A DNA stretch of 64,000 nt from the NCBI GenBank assembly GCA_963749515.1, contig CAVVMR010000010.1, positions 558,001-622,000 on the forward strand, written 5' to 3'. The notes beneath the pieces are model-generated. The model was not told where the DNA came from, searched no databases, and saw nothing but the letters and a program-made list of their open reading frames with translations. This stretch comes from Gaiellasilicea sp963749515 (GTDB lineage Bacteria; Actinomycetota; Thermoleophilia; Gaiellales; Gaiellaceae). The stretch's first letter is position 1. Each line of letters opens with the position of its first letter. Positions 31,306-39,113 of this stretch are shown here, in pieces. The translations under genes and the position numbers were made by a program.

Positions 31306-31442
31306 CAAAAGACGAGGGGCCCCGGAGGGCCCCGACCGTCTGTCCGCAGGCACTCTCGGAGGGGATCCTGGAGAACGCCGCTCGTGCCTCGAGCACTTGG
31401 GCCAGCTCCTTGAGTATAGCACTGCTAAACATATGGATACAA
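31306..31442 (-). ncRNA. Candidate small RNA with promoter and terminator
   Basis: On the minus strand a promoter TTGTAT-18 nt-TATACT (preceded by TGC, an extended -10) occupies 31442-31413. An RNA starting near 31406 would run about 100 nt to the stem GGGGCCC-TCCG-GGGCCCC (31333-31316) followed by TCGTCTTTT. An internal GCTCG-AGGCA-CGAGC hairpin is visible. The AT-rich promoter stands out from its surroundings. A short ORF beginning MFSSAILKELAQVLEAR overlaps the promoter and is the competing explanation. Confidence 0.45.
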
Positions 31443-31454
31443 CCCTAGAACAGG

Positions 31455-31479
31455 AAAAGCCCCGCTGAGCGGGGCTTTT
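31455..31479. terminator. Bidirectional intrinsic terminator of tRNA-Gln
   Basis: AAAAGCCCCGC-TGA-GCGGGGCTTTT: a perfect stem with an A/T-run on both sides, 9 bp beyond the 3' end of the tRNA gene. Confidence 0.9.
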
Positions 31480-31487
31480 GGTTCCAG

Positions 31488-31558
31488 CTGCGGGACTAGG
31501 ACTCGAACCTAGACTACCGGATTCAGAGTCCGGCGTCCTACCATTAGACGATCCCGCA
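31488..31558 (-). tRNA. tRNA-Gln (CUG)
   Basis: Minus-strand gene starting TGCGGGATCGTCTAATGG; acceptor TGCGGGA/TCCCGCA, anticodon stem CCGGA/TCCGG around CTCTGAA (anticodon CTG), T-arm CTAGG-TTCGAGT-CCTAG. 71 nt, CCA not encoded. Confidence 0.95.
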
Positions 31559-31586
31559 AGGGTCGTTCGGGCCTCAGTTTAACCAA

Positions 31587-32468
31587 CTACGTTTCGAGCC
31601 GGTAGATCGGAACGAGCCGTTTTTCGGCCTCCGTGTCGATGTGGGCGATCACCTCCACGTACGGCTCGAGCCCCGATCCGATCAGCTTCGCCTTCAGCAG
31701 CCCGTCGACCTGAAAGAGGCCGGATGAGTTGTTCATCACGATCTCGATCATCACGGGATGCGACTCGCCGTCCTTGATCGAGACGTCGTCGATCGCGGCC
31801 GCCGAGAGGGAGTGCATCGAGACGCGTCCCTTCTCGAACGGGATGCGCGAGCGACCTTCGGCCATGTCGAGCGCGTCCGCAACGCGCAGGATTCCGGCCT
31901 CGAGCGCGAGCGGCTGTCCGTCGGCGCGATGGCTCGTGATCGCCTGCAGCACCTCCGAGATGACGACGGTGAGCTCGGGCTCCTCGTAGATGCCGCGGAG
32001 GAGCTCGCGCATCTTGGGCTCCGAGAGGAAGAGCGAGAAGTCCTCGTGCCCGTGCCGGTGCACGGACATCCCGACGCAGTGGAAGAGCGACGACAGGGCG
32101 ACGATCACCTCGGCGTCGTCCTGCTCGAGCCCGAAGTCACGCACCGCAGACGGTTCGATGCCGTGCTTCGTGAGCTGCCGGAGGAGCTTCAGCGCGATGT
32201 TCGCGACGATCTGGATGTGCACCCAGGAGTGGTCGTTGATCTCCATCCGGACGACCGCGTTCACGTTCGCGACGTGCCACCAGCCCTTCAGCTGCTTGTC
32301 CTCGTTCACCCGCTCGAGCAGCTTCCGCAGCTTGCGGTTGCCGCGCACCGGCAGGTTGATGTGCATCTTGTCGACCGCCTGGGCCGGTGTCAGCCGCGTC
32401 TCGCGGACGGCCTCCTCCGAGATCGGATCCTCGATCCGGTCCTGCGTCTCCTTGTCGAGATCGCTCAC
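31587..32468 (-). CDS. HD-domain-like phosphohydrolase family protein
   Basis: 293 residues from GTG 32468, overlapping the RDD gene stop by 4 bp. N-terminal acidic helix, then HINLPVRGNRKLRKLLERVN. The central part is HD-like: INDHSWVHIQIVANIALKLL, ALSSLFHCVGMSVHRHGHED and ITSHRADGQPLALEAGILRV, ADALDMAEGRSRIPFEKGRV (His and Asp candidates for metal binding). The C-terminus is a beta-rich domain. Closest known type: archaeal/bacterial metal-dependent HD hydrolases of unknown substrate. Last gene of the six-gene operon. Confidence 0.7.
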   Translation of the reverse strand: MSDLDKETQDRIEDPISEEAVRETRLTPAQAVDKMHINLPVRGNRKLRKLLERVNEDKQLKGWWHVANVNAVVRMEINDHSWVHIQIVANIALKLLRQLTKHGIEPSAVRDFGLEQDDAEVIVALSSLFHCVGMSVHRHGHEDFSLFLSEPKMRELLRGIYEEPELTVVISEVLQAITSHRADGQPLALEAGILRVADALDMAEGRSRIPFEKGRVSMHSLSAAAIDDVSIKDGESHPVMIEIVMNNSSGLFQVDGLLKAKLIGSGLEPYVEVIAHIDTEAEKRLVPIYRLET

Positions 32469-32932
32469 GATCTCACCACCACGCTTCGCGCGAACTTGTC
32501 GTGGAACGTCTGGTTGCGAGGATCGCGCAGCGGCCACAGATGATCGACGATCCCAGGCACCCACAGCAGCGCCCAGAGGAAAGCGTTCGACAGCCAGCGG
32601 GTGAACGCTCGCCTGTAGCCGATCGGCGAGCGGTCCTCGGCGTCGACCACCTTGATCCCGACGGCCATCTTCCCGAACGTCTGGTTGCGGGAGCCGATCA
32701 GGGCGGTGGTGTAGATCGCCTCCGGCACGACGAAGAGCAGAAGCACGAGGAGGCTCTCGCCGTTACGGATCCTCGTGTTCAGCTCGCCGGGCTCGACGCC
32801 CGCTGCGAGCACCGTGACGGTGATCACCGTCGCGAGGACGACACTGTCGAGCAACAGCGCCGCGAGGCGGCGGCCCCAGCTGGCGAGCTCGCCGGCGGCG
32901 ACAGCCTCCACATCCGTCAGGTTCACGCCCAC
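32465..32932 (-). CDS. RDD-family membrane protein
   Basis: 155 residues from GTG 32932. RDD pattern: GELASWGRRLAALLLDSVVL (Arg and Asp of helix 1), two further hydrophobic helices and GSRNQTFGKMAVGIKVVDAE, FTRWLSNAFLWALLWVPGIV, DPRNQTFHDKFARSVVV. The role of RDD proteins is unsettled; some are Na+/H+ antiporter-like. It follows the ABC exporter gene by 3 bp. Confidence 0.88.
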   Translation of the reverse strand: MGVNLTDVEAVAAGELASWGRRLAALLLDSVVLATVITVTVLAAGVEPGELNTRIRNGESLLVLLLFVVPEAIYTTALIGSRNQTFGKMAVGIKVVDAEDRSPIGYRRAFTRWLSNAFLWALLWVPGIVDHLWPLRDPRNQTFHDKFARSVVVRS

Positions 32933-32935
32933 AAT

Positions 32936-34744
32936 CTAGGCCACCTCGTCGGCCCAGTCGCCGTAGAGGCTCGTGTAGAGCCCGCGTCGCGCGATCAGCT
33001 CGTCGTGCGTGCCCTGCTCGATCACCCGGCCGTGCTCGAGCACGACGATCAGGTCGGCGTCGCGGATCGTCGAGAGGCGGTGCGCGATCACGAAGGCGGT
33101 GCGGCCGGCGAGAAGGCGGCGGAGCGCGCGCTCGATCTGGCGCTCGGTGCCGATGTCGACCGAGGAGGTCGCCTCGTCCAGGATCAGGATGCGCGGGTCG
33201 GCGAGCAGGGCTCGGGCGAACGCGACGAGCTGGCGCTGGCCGAGTGAGAGGCGCGTGCCGCGCTCGCCGAGCTGCGTCTCGTAGCCGTCCTCCAGCTCCA
33301 GGATGAAGCGCTGAGCGCCGACCGCCTCCGCCGCGGCCGCGATCTCCTCGGGACGGGCGTCGGGACGGCCGAAGGCGATGTTCTGCGCGACCGTGCCGCC
33401 GAAGAGGAATCCCTCCTGCGGGACGATCCCCAGCTGGCGCCGCAGCGAGCGCTGCGTCACGTCGCGCAGGTCGTGGCCGTCGATCGAGAGCGACCCCTCG
33501 GTCGGGTCGTAGAAGCGTGCGATCAGCTTCGCGATCGTCGACTTTCCCGCGCCGGTGTGCCCGACGAGGGCGACGGTCGTGCCGGCCGACACGTCGAGCT
33601 CGAGGCCGTGCAGCACCTCGGGGAACTCCGGCCCGTAGCCGAAGCGAACGTCGTCGAAGCGGACGTGACCTTCGATCCGCGGCAGCTCGAGCGCGTCCTC
33701 GCCATCGACGACCTGCGGCTTCTCGTCGAGCACGCCGATGATCTTGTCCAGCGCGGCGATCGCGGAGAGGAACGTGTTGTAGAGCTGCGAGAGCTGCTGG
33801 ATCGGATCGAAGAAGTTCGAGAGATAGAGCGCGAAGGCGAACAGCGTGCCGGTGCTCATCTCATCGTGGTAGACGAGCCAGCCGCCGTAGCCGAAGACGA
33901 TCGCGGTCGCTGCGGACGCGAGCAGGTCGACGGTCGGGAAGTAGATCGCGTTCAGCACGGTCGTCTCGTAGTTGGCTGCGCGGTAGCGGTCGTTCACGCC
34001 GTGAAAGGCCTTCTGCTGCACGGGCTCGCGCGTGAACGACTGGACGACGCGCATCCCGGCGATGTCCTCGGCGAGCGTGGCCGTGACGAGGCCGAGTCGC
34101 TCGCGGACGTTGCGGTAGGCGCGGTTGGAGCGGCTGCGGAACCAGGCGGTCGCGATCGCCATCAGCGGCAGCACCGTCAATGTGGCGAGCGCCAGCTTGA
34201 CGTCGAGGAAGAAGAGGACGACCGCAGTGCCGAGAAGCAGAAGCGTGTTCTGGACGAGGCTCGTGACCCCGTCGGTGACGAGCTGGTCGAGCGCCTCGAC
34301 GTCGTTTGTGATCCGGCTGATGATCACGCCGGCGCGGTTCCGCTCGTAGAAGCCGAGCGACAGCCGCTCGAGGTGGGCGAAGAGCTTGTTCCGCAGGTCG
34401 GCGAGCACGCGCTCGCCCGTCCAGCCGGTCAGGTACGTGTTCGCGGCCGAGAGCGCGAGCGCGATCACCGCGGCGCCGAGAAAGAGCACCACGATCCACG
34501 TCAGCCGCGTCAGGTCGCGACTCTCGATTCCCTCGTCGATCGCGAGCTTCGCCAGATACGGAGGCGCGAGCGCGACGAGTGTGTAGGCGAGGAGCGTCCC
34601 GAGCGCGAGCGCCGTGCGGCCCTTGTACGGCAGCGTCAGTCTCGCGAGAACCCCCATGCGGCGCCGTGTGCGACCCCAGGACCAGTCGCGCACCTCGCCG
34701 CCCCGCTCCTCCGAGAGGTGCCCTCCCGGTTGCCAGACCTTCAC
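32936..34744 (-). CDS. ABC exporter half-transporter, second subunit of a heterodimer
   Basis: 602 residues from GTG 34744, overlapping the previous stop by 4 bp. Six-helix membrane domain (GRTALALGTLLAYTLVALAP ... LYLSNFFDPIQQLSQLYNTF) fused to an ATPase with Walker A GHTGAGKSTIAK, Walker B ILILDEATSSVD (catalytic Glu present) and the switch His in VIAHRLS. The signature is LSLGQRQL instead of LSGGQ. This degenerate signature would complement the Asp-containing Walker B of the partner subunit, so one site is consensus and one degenerate, as in TM287/288-type exporters. Confidence 0.92.
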   Translation of the reverse strand: MKVWQPGGHLSEERGGEVRDWSWGRTRRRMGVLARLTLPYKGRTALALGTLLAYTLVALAPPYLAKLAIDEGIESRDLTRLTWIVVLFLGAAVIALALSAANTYLTGWTGERVLADLRNKLFAHLERLSLGFYERNRAGVIISRITNDVEALDQLVTDGVTSLVQNTLLLLGTAVVLFFLDVKLALATLTVLPLMAIATAWFRSRSNRAYRNVRERLGLVTATLAEDIAGMRVVQSFTREPVQQKAFHGVNDRYRAANYETTVLNAIYFPTVDLLASAATAIVFGYGGWLVYHDEMSTGTLFAFALYLSNFFDPIQQLSQLYNTFLSAIAALDKIIGVLDEKPQVVDGEDALELPRIEGHVRFDDVRFGYGPEFPEVLHGLELDVSAGTTVALVGHTGAGKSTIAKLIARFYDPTEGSLSIDGHDLRDVTQRSLRRQLGIVPQEGFLFGGTVAQNIAFGRPDARPEEIAAAAEAVGAQRFILELEDGYETQLGERGTRLSLGQRQLVAFARALLADPRILILDEATSSVDIGTERQIERALRRLLAGRTAFVIAHRLSTIRDADLIVVLEHGRVIEQGTHDELIARRGLYTSLYGDWADEVA

Positions 34745-36501
34745 GCGCTCTCCTTCAAGAGACCCTGGAGCAGCCCGTGCTCGTGGATCTCCTGGTAGAC
34801 CGCGTTCGTCGCGAGCAGCTCGGCCTGGGTTCCGTGCGCGACGATGCGGCCGTGGTCGAGGACGACGACCTCGTCGGCGAGCGCGATCGTCGAGAGGCGG
34901 TGCGCGATGATGATCGTCGTCCGGCCGCGCATTGCCTCGGCGAGGCCGGTTCTGATCTTCGCCTCGGTCGTCGCATCGACCGAGGCGGTCGCGTCGTCCA
35001 GGATCAGGATGCGGGGATCGATGACGAGCGCCCGGGCGATCGCGAGCCGCTGCCGCTGACCGCCTGAGAGGGTGATCCCGCGCTCTCCGATCACCGTGTC
35101 GTAGCCCTTCGGCAGCTCCTCGACGAACTCGTGCGCCTGCGCAGCCTGAGCCGCCTGCAGCACCTGCTCCTCGGTCGCGTCGAGGACGCCGAAGGCGATG
35201 TTCTCGCGGACCGTGGCCGAGAAGAGGAAGGGATCCTGGGAGATGACTCCGATCTCTCGCCGGAGCGAGCGGCGCGTCACGTCCCGAACGTCGACGCCGT
35301 CGACGAGCACGCGACCCTCGGTCGCGTCGTAGAACCGCGGCACGAGCGCCGCGAGCGTTGTCTTGCCGGATCCCGTGTGGCCGATCAGCGCGACCGTTCG
35401 ACCCGAGGCGATCTCGAGCTCGATCTCGTGCAGAACCGGTCGTCCCTCGGCGTAGCCGAAGCCGACGCGCTCGAAGCGGATCGCGCCCGGACCGGGAGCG
35501 AGCGCGTCTGCGCCGGGCCGGTCGTCGACACCTTCCGGCTCGTCCATCACCTCGAAGATCCGCTCGCCCGACGCCGTGGCGCGCTGGGCCTGACCCACCC
35601 ACATGCCAAGGCTCCTCAGCGGCACGATCAACATCGCGAGCAGCAGGTTGAAGATGAAGAAGCCGCTGAGCGAGAGCGATCCGCTCACCACCATCCGACC
35701 GGCGGCCAGCAGTACCGCGCCCTGCGCGAGCAACGGCAGGAACGAGAGCAGCGGCACGTAGATCGCTCGCTGCCGGAAGGCCCGGACGGTTGCGTCGAAG
35801 ACCGCCCCGGACGCGCGCTCGAACTGCGACTGGCGCCGGTCCTCCTGCGCGAAGGCCTTGACCACGTGGACGCCGACGATCGACTCCTCGGTCACCGTGG
35901 CGACGTCGCCGAGCTTTTGCTGCACGTCGCGGAGAACGGGGTGCGAGACGTGGCTGTAGCGGTACGCCACGGCGACGATCACGGGTGTGATCGCGAGCGC
36001 GATCAGGGCCAGCCGCCACTCGACGAAGAACAGCACGGCCATCACGGAGACGATCGTCAGCACGTGCTGGAAGAAGAAGATGAGGCCGAAGCCGAGAAAG
36101 AAGCGCACCGATTGGAGGTCGACGGTCGCGCGTGACATCAGCTGGCCCGTCTGGTGCTTGTCGTAGAACCCGAACGAGAGCCGGAGGAGATGGGCGTAGA
36201 GGCCCTCGCGCATGTCCTTCTCGATCCCGAGTGCCTGCCTGCCGGAGATCAAGCGGCGGCCGACCATGAACGCCGCCTTCAGGAAGCCGACGACGAGAAT
36301 CGCGAGGACGACCCAGGCGAGCGTCGCCGTGCCGCGTTGGTCCTCGATCCCGTCGATGGCCTCGCCGACGAGCAGGACGATCGCGATTGCGGCTGCCTGC
36401 GAGAGGACGGCGAGGATCGTGGAGACGACCAGCGAGCCCTTGTACGGACGCAGGAAACCGAGCAGGCGGATGAACGTGCGGCGATACGGGACTGCGCTCA
36501 C
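34741..36501 (-). CDS. ABC exporter half-transporter, first subunit of a heterodimer
   Basis: 586 residues from GTG 36501, overlapping the glycosylase stop by 4 bp. Membrane domain: TFIRLLGFLRPYKGSLVVST, ISGRQALGIEKDMREGLYAH, FYDKHQTGQLMSRATVDLQS. ATPase: Walker A GHTGSGKTTLAA, intact signature LSGGQRQRLAIA, Walker B ILILDDATASVD. Asp replaces the catalytic Glu after Walker B, marking the degenerate half-site. Exported substrate unknown; lipids, peptides or drugs are all handled by this family. Confidence 0.92.
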   Translation of the reverse strand: MSAVPYRRTFIRLLGFLRPYKGSLVVSTILAVLSQAAAIAIVLLVGEAIDGIEDQRGTATLAWVVLAILVVGFLKAAFMVGRRLISGRQALGIEKDMREGLYAHLLRLSFGFYDKHQTGQLMSRATVDLQSVRFFLGFGLIFFFQHVLTIVSVMAVLFFVEWRLALIALAITPVIVAVAYRYSHVSHPVLRDVQQKLGDVATVTEESIVGVHVVKAFAQEDRRQSQFERASGAVFDATVRAFRQRAIYVPLLSFLPLLAQGAVLLAAGRMVVSGSLSLSGFFIFNLLLAMLIVPLRSLGMWVGQAQRATASGERIFEVMDEPEGVDDRPGADALAPGPGAIRFERVGFGYAEGRPVLHEIELEIASGRTVALIGHTGSGKTTLAALVPRFYDATEGRVLVDGVDVRDVTRRSLRREIGVISQDPFLFSATVRENIAFGVLDATEEQVLQAAQAAQAHEFVEELPKGYDTVIGERGITLSGGQRQRLAIARALVIDPRILILDDATASVDATTEAKIRTGLAEAMRGRTTIIIAHRLSTIALADEVVVLDHGRIVAHGTQAELLATNAVYQEIHEHGLLQGLLKESA

Positions 36502-37124
36502 GCCTCCGAATGTAGCCGTACGAGCTCCCGTTTCACGTGCGTCAGGGCCTTTCCGAGGCGGGCGCGGTTGGCCGGGTCGTTCAGCCAGCCGCTCGCACCG
36601 GACGGATGCGGCAGCGGGATCACGATCGCGTCGCCCAGATCGTGTGGGAGCGTGTAGCTCTTGCCGATCGCCTCGGTCAGCGACGGAATTCCGAGCAGCC
36701 GCCGGAGCGCGAGCCCACCGACGGTGACGATCAGGTCCGGCCGCAGCAGCTCGAGCTCCCAATCGCGCCAGAATTCGCAGAGGTCCTGCTCTCGAGGAGT
36801 CGGGGTGCGGTCACCTCGGCCGGAGGCGGGCCGGCCGGGGTAACAGCGTGTGACGGAGCCGCAGTAGAACGTCTCGTAGAGCGCGTCGCCCTCCAGCTCG
36901 AGCCATCTCCGCAGCGTCTGTCCGGCACGGCCGCGCCACGGCAGCCGCTCCTGGCCCTCGACGATCCCCGGCGCCTGGCCGAAGAGATACGCGCGCTGAC
37001 CGGCGTACGGCGCTCGAACCGGCCACGATTCCAGCGGATAGCCGGCTTCCACGCACGCCCGGCAGCGCGCGTTGTCACGCTGAAGCGACCGGAGCGAGCG
37101 ATACGAGCTCTTGCGAGCCGTCAC
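36498..37124 (-). CDS. Uracil-DNA glycosylase superfamily protein, probably Fe-S type
   Basis: 208 residues from GTG 37124. Motif A region: AYLFGQAPGIVEGQERLPWR; motif B: VIPLPHPSGASGWL, with His. CRAC near residue 21 and YCGSVTRCYPG near 92 give four Cys placed like the 4Fe-4S ligands of family 4/5 enzymes. It should remove uracil or related damaged bases. Embedded by 4-bp overlaps between a methyltransferase and the ABC exporter genes. Confidence 0.82.
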   Translation of the reverse strand: MTARKSSYRSLRSLQRDNARCRACVEAGYPLESWPVRAPYAGQRAYLFGQAPGIVEGQERLPWRGRAGQTLRRWLELEGDALYETFYCGSVTRCYPGRPASGRGDRTPTPREQDLCEFWRDWELELLRPDLIVTVGGLALRRLLGIPSLTEAIGKSYTLPHDLGDAIVIPLPHPSGASGWLNDPANRARLGKALTHVKRELVRLHSEA

Positions 37125-37708
37125 GCCTGGACGGCGACGAACCAGCGGCCGGCAAACAGGATCTCGCCGTCCCCGAGCTCGACGGCGAGCTCGTCCGGCT
37201 GGAAGTAGCGCTTGTAGACCTGCCAGCGCGACCCGTCGTTCAGCACCCGCTCCTGCCGTTCGACCGGCTCGACGTCCTCGCGCAGCGCCGAGTCGACGAT
37301 CACGAGCTCGGGCGCGACCCGGCGGGCCTCGGCCAGGAAGGCGACCCGGTCGTCCTCCTCGAGGTGGCCGTAGAAGTGGCTCGTGAAGACGCGCCCGAAC
37401 GACTGGTCGGCGAAGGGGAGGGGCAGCGCATCACTCTGGACGAAGCGGGCTGCCGGAACCCGCGTCGTCGCGACGGCGAGCATCGCACTGCTCTGGTCGA
37501 GGAGGGTGATCGGGCCGGGCAGGTAGCGCGTCAGGTAGCCGGTGCCGCAAGCGACATCGAGCGTCGGGACCGGTCGCAGCTCGGCAACCGTCGCGAACAA
37601 CGACTCCCGCTCGCTCTCCCAGCCCGGCCGGACGCGATGCTCGAAGAGGCCCTTTCCGACCCACCAGTCGTCGTACTCCTCCGCCCGCGCCTCGTAGTAC
37701 GCCTTCAC
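37121..37708 (-). CDS. SAM-dependent methyltransferase (class I)
   Basis: 195 residues from ATG 37708. Motif I: TLDVACGTGYLTRYLPG; motif II region: ITLLDQSSAMLAVATTRV; DALPLPFADQSFGRVFTSHF and the following helix match UbiE-like class I enzymes. The C-terminus (RWQVYKRYFQPDELAVELGD) is typical of small-molecule methyltransferases. First gene of the six-gene minus-strand operon; only 17 bp separate it from the divergent ftcD start. Confidence 0.85.
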   Translation of the reverse strand: MKAYYEARAEEYDDWWVGKGLFEHRVRPGWESERESLFATVAELRPVPTLDVACGTGYLTRYLPGPITLLDQSSAMLAVATTRVPAARFVQSDALPLPFADQSFGRVFTSHFYGHLEEDDRVAFLAEARRVAPELVIVDSALREDVEPVERQERVLNDGSRWQVYKRYFQPDELAVELGDGEILFAGRWFVAVQA

Positions 37709-37713
37709 GCTCC

Positions 37714-37719
37714 TAGAGT
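37714..37719 (+). promoter_or_regulatory. -10 box of ftcD
   Basis: TAGAGT ends 6 nt before GTG 37726, in the 17-bp gap between divergent genes; no room for a longer leader. Confidence 0.55.
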
Positions 37720-37725
37720 ACGAGC

Positions 37726-38649
37726 GTGCTCGAGTCCGTGCCGAACTTCTCGGAAGGCCGTAACGCCGAGGTCGTCGAGGCGCTGCGAATGGCCCTCTCC
37801 GGACCCGCGAAGCTGCTCGACGTCCACGTCGACGCAGATCACCATCGTTCGGTCTTCACGCTCGTGGGCGAGCCGGACGAGCTCGTCGCGACGCTGCTGG
37901 ACGGGATCGCCTGCGCAGGTGAGCGGATCGACCTGCGCCGGCACGAGGGTGCGCATCCGCGAATCGGCGCCGCGGATGTGGTTCCGATCGTCCCGATCCG
38001 GCGTGACGACCTGGAACGTGCCCGCGAAACGGCGCTGACGCTGGCGCGTCGGATCGGGTCGGAGCTCGAGCTGCCGGTCTTCCTCTACGGCGAGCTCGCG
38101 CCTGATCGCGGTCCTGCATTCTTCCGGCGCGGGGGGCCTGCGGAGCTCCAGCGGCGAATCGACGCCGGCGAGCTCGCGCCCGATTTCGGGCCGGTAACTC
38201 TGCACGAGCGCGCCGGGGGCGTGATCGTCGGAGCGCGCCGGCCGCTGATCGCGTTCAACGTCAACCTGCGCGGCTCGCTCCAGGTCGCGAAGGACGTCGC
38301 CTCCGTGGTGCGGGAGACCGGCGGCGGTTTTCCCGGTGTGCGCGCGCTCGGGCTCGAGCTGCCACGAGCAGGCGTCGTCCAGGTGTCGATGAACGTCGAG
38401 GACTGGGAGGCGGCGGCGCTGCACGAGATCGTGGCGACGATCGAAACCGAGGCGAACGGACGCGGAGCCGAGGTCGTCGGCTCCGAGCTCGTGGGCCTCA
38501 TGCCGGCGGGCGCGGCTGCCGCCGCCGCGGGCGCGATGCTCAGGATCGACGGCTTCGACGAGTCGCATGTGTTAGAGCTTCGGCTGCTTTCAGAGTTTGA
38601 ACCTCCGGCTCGGTCGGTAGGGCAAACAGGTCAACAACAAAGGGGCTGA
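37726..38649 (+). CDS. ftcD: Glutamate formiminotransferase
   Basis: 307 residues from GTG 37726. The N-terminus LESVPNFSEGRN is the family signature, followed by LLDVHVDADHHRSVFTLVGE, RRHEGAHPRIGAADVVPIVP and ELPVFLYGELAP, FGPVTLHERAGGVIVGARRP. It transfers the formimino group of formiminoglutamate to tetrahydrofolate, giving glutamate, the last step of the Hut pathway. The cyclodeaminase part found in the mammalian fusion is a separate gene here (29101-29679). It lies 464 bp upstream of hutH, with the BON gene between. Confidence 0.92.
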   Translation: MLESVPNFSEGRNAEVVEALRMALSGPAKLLDVHVDADHHRSVFTLVGEPDELVATLLDGIACAGERIDLRRHEGAHPRIGAADVVPIVPIRRDDLERARETALTLARRIGSELELPVFLYGELAPDRGPAFFRRGGPAELQRRIDAGELAPDFGPVTLHERAGGVIVGARRPLIAFNVNLRGSLQVAKDVASVVRETGGGFPGVRALGLELPRAGVVQVSMNVEDWEAAALHEIVATIETEANGRGAEVVGSELVGLMPAGAAAAAAGAMLRIDGFDESHVLELRLLSEFEPPARSVGQTGQQQRG

Positions 38650-38650
38650 G

Positions 38651-39010
38651 ATGAAGAAGCTTGCGCTGGTAGCGCTATTCGGAGCGGTCGGTGCGTGGTT
38701 CATTGCGGGTTCACGCCGCCAGAAGGCGGTCGGGAAGTTCAAGAGCCTCGCGACGAGGACGCTACAGCCGAAGGACTACGACGATGCGACGCTGAAGGAC
38801 AAGGTCGAGTCGGAGCTCTTCCGCGACGAGCACGAGGTCAAGGGCTCGATCAGCATCAACGCGCAGGAGGGGGTCGTCCAGCTTCGCGGCGAGGTTCCGT
38901 CGCAGGATCTGATCGACGCGCTCGTCGACCGGACGCAGAAGATCCACGGCGTCCGCGAGGTCGAGAGCCTGCTTCACACGCCGGGCACCGAAGCCCCCAT
39001 GCATCACTAG
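38651..39010 (+). CDS. BON-domain protein with N-terminal membrane anchor
   Basis: 119 residues from ATG 38651, with AGGGGCTGAG upstream; it begins 1 bp after the ftcD stop. N-terminal helix LALVALFGAVGAWFIAGSRR, then a single BON domain: LKDKVESELFRDEHEVKGSI, SINAQEGVVQLRGEVPSQDL, VREVESLLHTPG. BON domains bind phospholipid or help organise the envelope. Why it sits inside the hut region is unclear; the single-base gap suggests co-transcription with ftcD. Confidence 0.85.
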   Translation: MKKLALVALFGAVGAWFIAGSRRQKAVGKFKSLATRTLQPKDYDDATLKDKVESELFRDEHEVKGSISINAQEGVVQLRGEVPSQDLIDALVDRTQKIHGVREVESLLHTPGTEAPMHH

Positions 39011-39065
39011 GTTTGCGCGCGAGCGACCTGGGCCGCGAAGCGGACCCCTTTAGGGATTTTCGCGC

Positions 39066-39095
39066 GATGAGCATCCGCTCCCGCGGATGCTCATC
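39066..39095 (+). terminator. Perfect 13-bp hairpin before hutH
   Basis: GATGAGCATCCGC-TCCC-GCGGATGCTCATC, followed by only TT. It lies 55 bp after the BON stop and 18 bp before GTG 39114 of hutH, so it can act as terminator of ftcD-BON or as an attenuator/protein site controlling hutHUI. Confidence 0.6.
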
Positions 39096-39113
39096 TTGCG
39101 CCAGACTGGGGGC

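Noticed and set aside
31148..31432. 94-codon minus-strand ORF starting MFSSAILKELAQ
   Set aside because: Only the first ~25 codons look protein-like; it overlaps a promoter and terminator pair and the next small gene. Kept as the alternative to the small RNA.
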